Both the position numbers and the translations under genes were made by a program. From Paralithodes platypus (lineage: Eukaryota; Arthropoda; Malacostraca; Decapoda; Lithodidae), in NCBI GenBank assembly GCA_032716605.1, contig CM064481.1, forward strand, positions 14,949,131-15,013,130: DNA of 64,000 bases, written 5' to 3'. The notes beneath the pieces were generated by a model, which did no database searches, had not been told where the DNA came from, and saw only the letters and a program-made list of their open reading frames with translations. Below, piece by piece: positions 55,711 through 64,000 of this stretch (the first letter of the stretch is position 1; each line of letters starts with the position of its first letter).

Positions 55711-58700
55711 CCCGTACAGCCCCGGCCGGTTTTATTATTTTTGTGCACCAGAACCCGGGCAATTTTCAATTTTTTTTTTTTTTTATAAATATATCAGAAT
55801 GTGTTAGAAAATAATGATAGACATGAAGAAATGTGAAAAAAGTACTTACCTAGGCCATTTGGGGGTCCTGGGAGGTAGTGGGGGTCCCCAGCCTCAGAGG
55901 AGCCTTAGCGCCATTTCAAATCTCCCGCGCCAGCAGCCAGTTGCCAGCCGCCAGGCAGCATGACTTATTTCGCACCTCTCGGACATAAAGTGCGCTTCAG
56001 AGTTCATAGAATGTCTTTGTATATCACATAATGTAAATATAACTGAAGTTGTAGTGTGATAAGTGTCTTCATTCAAGTATTACAAGTGCGCACGAGTGTT
56101 AGCGTCCCCGTTGCCATGGTGATGGCGGCCATCTTGGGCGGCCATCTTTGCTCAGGACAATAACAAAACGCACGTACGAACACACGGCCATACAGCGGAG
56201 CGAGTGACCCACATTCCACAGCACCCTCCCTCTTTCTTTCTCTGTCTGGCTGTCACTTTCACTCAAGGTCACTCTGTGTCTCCTTTTCATTGAATTATTT
56301 GTACTTGTTCATTGTTTTACCTAAGATTATGAGGTGTATATACATTGTTTTACGCACTTATTGTCTCTTATTCTTATAATTATTTGCACACAGTTTTATA
56401 AGTTTAGAATTTACTTAGTGTTTTATATTGTTCGGTACTTTGCACTTGTAAATTATATATATATACACACTGTTTTATATTCACTTTTTGCGTCTTTTAT
56501 ATACACTGTTAGTATTACATTATAGCGTCTTTTATCGCAGTCTTTGAACACTTTGAACACTTAGAAGTGCTCGAGGGTGTGATACTCCCTGAAGCAGGTG
56601 GGAAAACACAGTCCCACATCACATTCTTCACACATCGTCCGGGTGTCTTGCCGTTTTGGTGTGCGTCTGCCTGTGTTGCGACACACATGACACCGTCTGC
56701 GTGGGTTGGGTTTTACTTCGTTGGGCGGGACAAAATCGCAAAAGTGGCGTTGTGTCAGTCTGGCGGGGCCTTCTGGTGCTTGAAAACGAGCTGCGGGACG
56801 TTGCTGGCGGCGTGGACCCTCCCTGAAGAAGAACAGAAGCTCCCGTGCAAGTTCGATGCAGTACGACTCCATCGTCTCAACTTCACCTGTTATTTCATGA
56901 TATTGGATGTGGCAGTTGTAGAGGGTGAGGTCGAGTAGGTGGAAAAATAGTTTTTTATACCACCTCATCGTCTTCCTGGCACACTCGACCGACGATATGA
57001 CAGAGTCTGACTTGTCAACCAGCCGCATGTTGATGTTGTAGTCAATGATTGCAACAGGTTTTTTGACCGCCTCACCTGTGGCTCTATCACGGCGTTTGGT
57101 GTCCTCTAAGCGGGGCAGGTGGATACTGGTGAGGATATTGACGTCACGATTGTCCATCCACGAGAGCATCAAGATATTATTTGCCTGGAGGTGGATGATG
57201 GAGCCCTTCTCCCGCCTTTCGGGTAGCTCTGGCATGTATACACGATTCCTCCTGACGGTGCCACAGACGCCAGTGTTTCTGCTATACAGGAATTTGGCAA
57301 GGGAAGGGCTGGTGTACCAGTTGTCGAGGTACAAGATGTGTCCCCTGTCCAAATATCCCTCCAACATGGTGATGACAACGGCCCCAGATATCCCATATGT
57401 CCTCTCCTCCACCAGTTCAGTGACCTTGCCCATGTAAAGGATGATGTCCTGGATGTAACCGGTCTTGCAATCGCACATCACGAAAAGTTTCAGGCCATAA
57501 CGGTGACGCTTGCTGGGGATGTACTGTCGGATGCTAATATTCCCCCTCCATAGCACCAGACTCTCATCAATGATTAGTTTTTGGTAAGGTTTGAAGGAGG
57601 CTGCAAACTTTGTTTTGAGGTATTCAAATATAGGTCTTATCCTCTCCATCGGGTCTTTGGTATTCCTGGGGCGTTCCTGGTTCCTGGTGTGGCTTGCCAG
57701 GCTATCAATAAAGTGCAGGTTTCCCATGATTGCCGTGAATCTATTCCTGCTCATGACTTTCCCAAAGAAGGGGGTTGCGATGAGGGGATCACATGACCAG
57801 TACTTCCTGAGAGACGTCTTCTTGGTGACCCCCATCAGGATGACCAGTGCCAGGAATGCGTAGAACTCATCGGAAGACAAATCCACCCATGAGAGACGTG
57901 CCGAGTTCCTCTTCTGCTCCTTCCCTGCCATAAAATAATAGTTGTACCAGTTCGTCTGGTCAACAATCAAGCCGACAAGGTTGGCAGTGAAGAACTGCAG
58001 AAAAACACCCAGTCTTGTGGTGTCAGGTCCACGATTGGGCATGGTAGGGCCGGCCTCAGCTGCCCCCAAAAAGTGGTATTGTCCTGGTAGATAGTTTTCC
58101 CCATCCACCCAATCCCACCTATCAGCGCCTTCGTCGTCGCTAGATGGGGCATCGGGCTCATCAGGGTCATCGTCAGGGGCACCGGGGCGGGTTGGGCGGG
58201 TGCGGGTGGAGCGTGGGCGGCGTGGGCGAGAGGTGGACCTGGGTCTGGAGCTAGACCTCGAACTTGATCGAGAGCTAGATCTAGAGCTCGATTCGTTGCT
58301 GGGGCGTCTTATTTGTTTGACCTTCTGCATTCGGCCGCGGGTGGCACGCCCGCGAGATATGACACGCCCACGTCGTTTGCTTGCAGGGCGTTGGGGCAGA
58401 TCGGGGCGTTGTGGAGAGGCTGGTGATAATGCAGTGGCGCAGGAGGGGCCTGGTTCAGGTGAGGGAGACATTCGTGGGGGGGTGTACGGGATGGAGCCTG
58501 AAGGTGATAGTGGGGGGGAAGAATGGCGAGGCGGAGAGTCTGGTAGTAGTGGTGGTGGTGGTGATGGTGGTGGTGACTCATCCCCCCCCTCGTGCTCTGG
58601 GTCAGGAGGGAAGAGGGAGCGTTTTGGGTCACGTGACCGCCTTTGTCTCGCACCACGTTGTCCCATTTCTCCATCACCAGGTTGTTCGTCACTAGGTTTG

Positions 58701-59444
58701 TGACGACCATAGAACCTCCCCGGGGTATTTTTCTTGAGTGGGGAGATTATGGGAAGTGGGGGAGAAGGCAGGCGGGGTTGTGGGGGTACCTCCTCTTCAC
58801 TCCCAGACTCGCCCCTTCTTCTCTTCAATCCCTTTCGTTCTTCCCCAGGTACACGCACGTAATTTTGAGGGTCAGCAGGTTCATCTGCAACAACAACCTC
58901 TTCCCCACTTTCTGAGGATTCAGTGGGGTCTTGGGGAAGTGGGCGGCGGGGAGGTGCACTTGCCCCTTGCTGTCTTTGTGACGGCCTACGCCGCCTGACA
59001 GGAATCTGAGCAAGCTCTTCCTCTAGCTCTCTTATTTCTGCTTGGGAGGGGGCATACTCGTCTCCAGACTCGTCCAATGCCGAGTCAGTGTCACTATCAG
59101 GGCTGTCAGTGTCGTACAGTATATCCATGACCTCCTCTGTACTGCAGGGGCGGGTAAGGCGGGCATTATAACGACGAGACATGGTGTTTCACTCGAGAGG
59201 GTGCGCGGTAAACTGACCATGAGGTGTGAGAAGGCGGGTGCCCTCTCCCGTCCCCGCGCGCGCACGCGTTTGGACAAAACGTTTTGGAAGTAGTCCGCCG
59301 GATCCCAAAGTAGTTCCCATATAAATCTAGAGCCATTCTGAGACTTACGACTGGAGCTATAAGGGTGACGCGTTAGGCGCGTCTCTGGGGCTGTGCGTTA
59401 CATACATAGCCGACGCGTCAGACGCGTCGCTGGGGCTCCACGGG
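55711..59444 (-). mobile_element. Complete piggyBac-like transposon
   Basis: 3,734 bp flanked by TTAA at 55707-55710 and 59445-59448. TIRs: left CCCGTACAGCCCCGGC, right inverted CCCGTGGAGCCCCAGC. Just inside the right end GCGTCTCTGGGGCT and GCGTCGCTGGGGCT form subterminal direct repeats, and GACGCGTC dyads lie between. The transposase frame is uninterrupted, so the element looks potentially autonomous; expression and activity are unproven. Confidence 0.92.
56561..59182 (-). CDS. piggyBac transposase, 873 aa
   Basis: The protein cuts and pastes DNA at TTAA through a DDE/D RNase H-like domain. The start is ATG at 59182 in ACACCATGT context, followed by a typical acidic piggyBac N-terminus (DSPDSDTDSALDESGDE). 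Residues about 60-350 are an unusually long Pro/Ser/acidic extension containing an Arg-Ser stretch at about 298-330. The catalytic domain follows: GPDTTRLGVFLQFFTANLV near 385, then D539 in IIDESLVLWRG, D620 in LYLDNWYTS, and D723 with D726 in RLVDKSDS. Spacings of 81 and 103 are close to those of known piggyBac proteins. The C-terminus has a Cys/His cluster (CHVCRNTG, CEECDVGLCFPTC, H). Usual piggyBac proteins are about 560-650 aa, so the length comes from the N-terminal extension. No stops or frameshifts. It may mobilise the local TTAA MITEs, at least the 482-bp family (inference). Confidence 0.95.
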   Translation of the reverse strand: MSRRYNARLTRPCSTEEVMDILYDTDSPDSDTDSALDESGDEYAPSQAEIRELEEELAQIPVRRRRPSQRQQGASAPPRRPLPQDPTESSESGEEVVVADEPADPQNYVRVPGEERKGLKRRRGESGSEEEVPPQPRLPSPPLPIISPLKKNTPGRFYGRHKPSDEQPGDGEMGQRGARQRRSRDPKRSLFPPDPEHEGGDESPPPSPPPPLLPDSPPRHSSPPLSPSGSIPYTPPRMSPSPEPGPSCATALSPASPQRPDLPQRPASKRRGRVISRGRATRGRMQKVKQIRRPSNESSSRSSSRSSSRSSSRPRSTSRPRRPRSTRTRPTRPGAPDDDPDEPDAPSSDDEGADRWDWVDGENYLPGQYHFLGAAEAGPTMPNRGPDTTRLGVFLQFFTANLVGLIVDQTNWYNYYFMAGKEQKRNSARLSWVDLSSDEFYAFLALVILMGVTKKTSLRKYWSCDPLIATPFFGKVMSRNRFTAIMGNLHFIDSLASHTRNQERPRNTKDPMERIRPIFEYLKTKFAASFKPYQKLIIDESLVLWRGNISIRQYIPSKRHRYGLKLFVMCDCKTGYIQDIILYMGKVTELVEERTYGISGAVVITMLEGYLDRGHILYLDNWYTSPSLAKFLYSRNTGVCGTVRRNRVYMPELPERREKGSIIHLQANNILMLSWMDNRDVNILTSIHLPRLEDTKRRDRATGEAVKKPVAIIDYNINMRLVDKSDSVISSVECARKTMRWYKKLFFHLLDLTLYNCHIQYHEITGEVETMESYCIELARELLFFFREGPRRQQRPAARFQAPEGPARLTQRHFCDFVPPNEVKPNPRRRCHVCRNTGRRTPKRQDTRTMCEECDVGLCFPTCFREYHTLEHF

Positions 59445-59783
59445 TTAATATCCTTTAATTATTTCAATTGGCATGTACTATATTTAGTATTCAGAAATGT
59501 GTGATTAAAAATACGAAAAAAGGGTAAAATAGGCTAACTTAGGGGTGACCAAAGACTACTATAATTTTTTCCCATTTAATTTCCAATGCGTGTATGGCGA
59601 AATTGCGATTGGCCCCGTTTTTTCAGACTACTAAGAATGCCAGACAAGAGATTTCACTGTAGTATTTGTTTCTCTCTATATGTTCTTGATGATATCACAA
59701 TTATTAGCTACATGATCACTCTACATTATATATACCATGTTATTATGTATTATTTCAAGAGGCAGTATTGATCCCACTTAGCT

Positions 59784-59851
59784 ATGTATATACTCCGGCA
59801 CATACCCCACTGCTGGGAGTGGCCGACTCGAGACAGAGCCCGAACAGAAAC
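59784..59851 (-). mobile_element. LINE-E 3'-end fragment
   Basis: Matches 34640-34700: CCCCA..TG.TGGGAGTGGCCGACTC and GAGACAGAGC..GAACAG are shared with small changes. Only the last ~65 bases of the family are present. Confidence 0.55.
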
Positions 59852-60509
59852 CTTTAAATTTCCAATTCTTAGGGTCCGGGACCACTGTCGCATTACCTCG
59901 CCCCTTTCTCTGTCTCGTTCAGTAGGAGCTATTAGTTACATTAAAAAGTGGGTAGTTGGCATCTAATATGTGTGCCCCCTAGGTTAGGCCTCAGCCAAGC
60001 AGGCCACCACATGTTCAGTAAGTAAGTGTCTAGCTTGTTGAAAATAAGCAAGGGTAAAGCTGACTTGGGCATCATGTCTGCAGCTGGCAGCATTTTTTTG
60101 TTTTTATAAATTGTGAATTTTCATAGAAAATGTGTTATCTTTTCTCCTGAAATTACTTATTAAAATGCCCCAGAACGAGAAGCCCACCACGGAAGCCACG
60201 AGCGAGAACAACAAAGAAACGGGAACAGAAACACCCGAAGGAAAGGCCCACAGAACGAAAGGACCAGGTGACCAAGCCAACCAGTTCAGACAGGCCGAAG
60301 CCCGCAGGTCTAAGCAGCTCCAAACCACACCTGCCTATCGCTTCTAACCACTGACCCTTCCCCCACCTCGCGTATCCACTACCCCTCGTGTCCTACACCT
60401 CTTACCCGCCAGACTCTACCTACATGATGATGAACATGAATACACCTTAATTTAATACACCCATGCCCTGTCCCTAAGTTAAGATATCAATATCAACATA
60501 CCCTAAAAT

Positions 60510-60783
60510 ACCTTGTCTTGCCAGACTAAGTTTCTGAAGACCAACCGCCCCCATAAATCTATGTATGTTCTTCCATCCGAGAAGTAATATGTTAACCCCT
60601 GTCTTGCCAGACTAAGTTTCTGAAGACCAACCGCCCCCATAAATCTATGTATGTTCTTCCATCCGAGAAGTAATATGTTAACCCCCTAAAATACCTTGTC
60701 TTGCCAGACTAAGTTTCTGAAGACCAACCGCCCCCATAAATCTATATATGTTCTTCCATCCGAGAAGCAATATGTTAACCCCC
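60510..60783. repeat. Three-unit tandem repeat of 87-97 bp
   Basis: GTCTTGCCAGACTAAGTTTC...GTAATATGTTAACCCC begins at 60514, 60601 and 60698. Units are nearly identical; the spacer CTAAAATACCTT is missing between units 1 and 2. Confidence 0.88.
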
Positions 60784-61200
60784 ATGTCATAATTGATAAG
60801 AAACTATGATACCCACGGGTACACCATTGTATATATAACCATTATTCCTGTAAGACCTAGACAGAGATAATGACTGAAGATGTTAGCAACCATGCAGTAA
60901 CTCTAATTCTTACCCCAACCAGAGATTGTATAGATAACCCTCTTTTACCATTGTCTCGACGCATATCTACCACGAAACAATAACGAAGCTACCCCTACGA
61001 ACTGCCGCTTTCTTTGGTATATATTTCATAGAAAACGCAGTTCCCAGGGACAACTAGATCAGCAAGAAATCGTGTCAACTAATAGTGTCCATAACCCCTC
61101 ATATTGACGAGTAATAGTACACTATGTTTTTCTCTACTTTTATCCACAGTCAAGCACACACCTACAGCTACCCTCATCTTCCCCACAGTCCACATGATTC

Positions 61201-64000
61201 TATTTGTTAGTAGTCTTGGCAAATCCAACGTCAAGGCTATTAACCTAATTGCAATGACGACTTGTCTATTTTGACTGCTATGTCGTCATTCCAACCGCGG
61301 TTAAAAAGAAAACGTCTAGAGTCTACTCCTTATCTTGCTCTAGGAGACGTTGTACATTAACCAAAACTACCACCGAAGGTGAAAAAAGCATAGAAGAGAA
61401 GAAAAAGGGGTTTACCTTAGTTACCGCTTAAGGCCCATCCTGTGTTCCGTCATGTGCAGATCCCTGTCGAACGTGCGCATGAGCGACCCTCTCTTGTTAT
61501 CATTTTTTCACGCGCTCCATTGAATGCAGTCGCTTTTGTTGTGCTCCTTTAATTCACCCTGTTTAGGTTCGTTTCGGCTTATCTGGCCTTCTTTTTTGTT
61601 AGACAGATGTTACGTGATCTAGGGCACACGTAAATGGGCTCCTCAGTGTGTTTAATGGAGACGCGTGTGGAAATAGCTACCGAAGGTACGGGGGCGCCTG
61701 GCGTTCCTCGTGTGTGTTTTTCATTCCTTTCTCTTTTCATATTCTTTTTTCCTGTTAGTCTGGGCATAGTTTAGCTTTTAGCTTATTTTAGCCTAGCTTG
61801 TTTCTCATTCAGGAATTGCTATGCCCCTATGAGTTTTCATATTTTCATAGCCTAGGTGTACAGTTGGTTCACGATCTGAGATTTCGTGGTGGCGGTGCTG
61901 TTTGTAGGGTTTGTGTCGGCCGCATTATTAGCGTTATTCCCGAGTCCCTCCTTTCGAGCCTTCACTGTGTCTCAAGGGCCTGGGCGCTTGGTGGTTCGTG
62001 TTATCCTGGGGTGCCCCATGGGGGCCCCTCCCTCACACCACAGGGTTTTTCGCCCCTGACACATTCTCTCCTCACGGCTAGGCCACCCTTTTTCTCGCCA
62101 GTTTCATTTACTGGTTTTTGTGTTCCCTTACTGTTTTCACCTCCATCCTTTCATACCCTTTTGCCCAATCCTGGGGTACCCTACGGGGGCCCCTGTTTGT
62201 GCCAAACCACCCTTCCTGCCACTTCTCCTCATGGGCTTTGCTCTATCTCTGTGGGTTGGGTGGTTCCTAGGGGATGTGCCTCCTCTCCCCTGGTGTGTCT
62301 TCCTTGCCTCTCCCTTGACCGGTTGAGTCAGGATATTATCAAGGAAGACACTGCTCAGCTTGATGGCCGTCGTCGCTTGGAGTTCATAAGGAGATGACGC
62401 TTTTTTCTGGGCCTCTTTGGTATTTCCTAGACGCTCCTCTCGCTTTTTCGGCGCCGGACCATCTCGGCCGGTCCCGCAAATTTGCGGGGTGCTCGATTCG
62501 GTCCTCTGGGCCATTTCGGTTCCCCGCAAATTTGCGGAGATCGTTGGGGGGTCCCGCGAAATTGCAGGAGGGTGGTGTCGGTACGGTTATGCCTCCATTG
62601 GCCCGCAAATTTGCGGTAATAGTTGGCTTTCACTATTGACTTTTGTTATGTCATCTTGTTGCCTGATACTATATTGGTGTATGCACTTTACTGGTGTTAT
62701 AGGCCCTGCATGTAAGATGTTGAGTGGTGGTTAACACTTTCTCCATCTTTGCAGGTTCTGCTAGTGCTCTTCCGCCTCGGCCGCCCTCCTCACCTACCTC
62801 TGTGCTCCCAGTTTAGGGTGAGTACGGATACCTGTTTGCATGTGTGTTCCTGTTTCCCCATGCTCCTTCCCTGGTTCTTCTTGGACATTCTCTCCACTTA
62901 CTCCTTCGACGTGCTGATTATGGTGTGTGTTCTTCTAGTGCAGGTAGGCTGCCTTGCTTTCGCCTTGGTTGTCGCTCCCCGTGCTTGGAGAGCCACAAGT
63001 CCTGCTTGCGCCACTCGCTCTGTGTGTCCTCTACGGCCTACCTCCCTGCTCTGTGTGGCACGTGTCTGGCCCTGGTGGTTGTGCTGCTCCATGGCCCTGG
63101 TTCCTCGGCGGCGGCTGTGGCCTCCTGCTTCCCTTCCGTCGGTGTGGACGATGGTCTCCCGCCACATTAGGACTGTGGGCCACCGTTCCCCGGCCTTTGT
63201 TGGCGACCGGATCCGCGTCGCCCTGGGTATCCCTGACCCGACTGACGGCCATTTATCTGGCCCTCTCCCCTGGGTCCCGCAGCCGGTCGTCCCATCGTCG
63301 GGGGGTTCCCCGGCTCCGTCCACGCTCTCGCTCGCCTTGTCGTCCTCCTGATCGCCTTGACGACGCCCATCGCCCTCGTCATGGTTCTCGCCCTGAGGCC
63401 GGGGTTAGCGGCTCTGCCCCTGTGCGCCCTCCCCTGGCCTCTACGGATAGGGGCTCTACTCCCTTCCGCCCGCTTCCCCAGCCCAGACGACTTCCTCTTA
63501 CGTTGTCCTCTCCGCGCGCGGTTGTTCATGCTGTAGCTGGCCCTCTGCTCCCTCCTCCTACACTGTCCAGGAGGGTCCGCCTGGATGTCGTTGCTTCTCC
63601 TACTTCACCTGCTTCAGTGACTATTCTTACTTCACGGTCTCGTCCCACGGTGGTGGTCCCTCCCTCCTCCGCCTCGGTGTCGGGCCGCCCTGTTATCTCA
63701 GCCCCGGGGATCCTTGCTCTGTTTCCCCCCGCGGCTCCTGGCCTCCTTTCACCCGGCCAGCCTTCCCACTCCCGTCGTCCTGCTCCTCCTCATTCATCTC
63801 TTCCTGACCTTCCCTTACCGTCTCGCCAGGGGGGTACCCCTCCTCTTGCATCGGTGGGGTTTCGCGAGGTTTCGGGGTCCCCTTTCTCAGGAGCTGATGT
63901 GTCGCTGGACGAGGGGAATGGTGCTGTTTCCCCCTCGGCCGTTCGTGATCGGGGACGAGTCCCTCAACGGCGACACAACCGTCGTCGCTCGCCTTCCTTG
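61201..64000 (+). mobile_element. DIRS-3: 5' end of a third DIRS-like element, runs off the window
   Basis: Begins TTTGTTAGTAGTCTTGGCAA ... ATCCAACGTC, matching the 5' terminus of the DIRS-1 group. ACGTCTAGAGTCTACTCCTT and ACGTTGTACATTAACC then match its ITR (ACATCTAGAGTAGCACCTTA and ACGTTGTACATACTTTGG). A GC-rich leader follows with CCGCAAATTTGCGG palindromes, then an ORF1-like region (about 62940-64000). A plus frame there has a Cys/His cluster (CFRLGCRSPCLESHKSCLRH, CGTCLALV) like DIRS-1's, and near the window end another frame reads RDRGRVPQRRHNRRRSPSL, similar to DIRS-1's Arg/Ser tail. RT, recombinase and 3' ITR would lie beyond 64000. Confidence 0.72.
62473..62616. repeat. CCGCAAATTTGCGG palindrome array in DIRS-3
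   Basis: Perfect CCCGCAAATTTGCGGG at 62473-62488, CCGCAAATTTGCGG near 62523, a degraded copy (CCCGCGAAATTGCAGG) near 62553 and another CCGCAAATTTGCGG near 62603. Same CCGC-N6-GCGG frame as the DIRS-1 palindromes but a different core. Confidence 0.82.

Larger units (their letters stand above)
59449..61200. other. Unassigned region between piggyBac and DIRS-3
   Basis: Contains the LINE-E tail and tandem repeats listed separately. A short frame at 60164-60346 (MPQNEKPTTEATSENNKETG..., 60 residues, hydrophilic) begins at an ATG with an A at -3, but I do not recognise it. Confidence 0.4.

Noticed and set aside
58200..58703. Long plus-strand frames opposite the piggyBac gene
   Set aside because: They are antisense to the Pro/Ser/Arg-rich N-terminus and reflect its composition.

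Overview
This window is eukaryotic repeat-rich intergenic DNA, most likely from an arthropod and plausibly a decapod crustacean. The clues are arthropod-type (TTAGG)n repeats, several LINE families with Jockey/CR1-like coding, DIRS-like tyrosine-recombinase retrotransposons, a piggyBac transposase, and very abundant microsatellites and C/G runs. The organism call is an inference. No intact host protein gene, rRNA or functional tRNA gene was found. The only complete coding gene is a piggyBac transposase (minus strand, 56561-59182); one C2H2 zinc-finger gene (42895-44181) is a broken pseudogene.

The first half is one deeply nested structure. A minus-strand LINE (LINE-A) has its 5' half at 30850-31065 and its 3' half at 3503-3851 and 1690-2313. 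The halves are split by a 26,990-bp segment (3856-30845) that has about 190-220 bp terminal inverted repeats and a GTAC target duplication. Removing the segment and one GTAC restores the LINE endonuclease frame. Inside this giant element lie two DIRS-like retrotransposons on the minus strand (DIRS-1 4367-13452; DIRS-2 19769-28380), each with inverted terminal repeats and an internal complementary region. Also inside are a second LINE (LINE-B, about 16010-18225) carrying a 480-bp TTAA insertion, a 498-bp Mutator-like TIR element with 9-bp target duplication that carries the (TTAGG)n tract, and a 205-bp TTAA MITE. About 6 kb of AT-rich sequence is left over as the giant element's own body, with no recognisable transposase.

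From 31 to 46 kb there are LINE fragments: LINE-C is internally deleted; LINE-D is split by a 5'-truncated LINE-E with a 13-bp target duplication; LINE-F is an RT fragment. There are also two isolated DIRS 3' ends (36440-36896, 38921-39424), the zinc-finger pseudogene, and members of a TTAA-bounded non-autonomous family (TTAA-A, about 600 bp, six copies in the window). This family has twice inserted into its own internal TTAA sites.

From 46 to 64 kb there are diffuse repeats with a roughly 560-bp period, a LINE with a long open RT (LINE-G), a 409-bp TTAA element, a 1.35-kb TA-flanked TIR element, the complete piggyBac element with TIRs and TTAA target sites (55711-59444), short tandem repeats, and the 5' end of a third DIRS-like element (61201 to the window edge). 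The three DIRS-like elements each carry their own family of short, repeated perfect palindromes in the leader/ORF1 region.

The genes do not form a pathway. The window is a record of successive transposition: at least twelve TTAA-bounded insertions but only one visible TTAA-type transposase, and several insertions datable relative to one another by nesting and empty sites.
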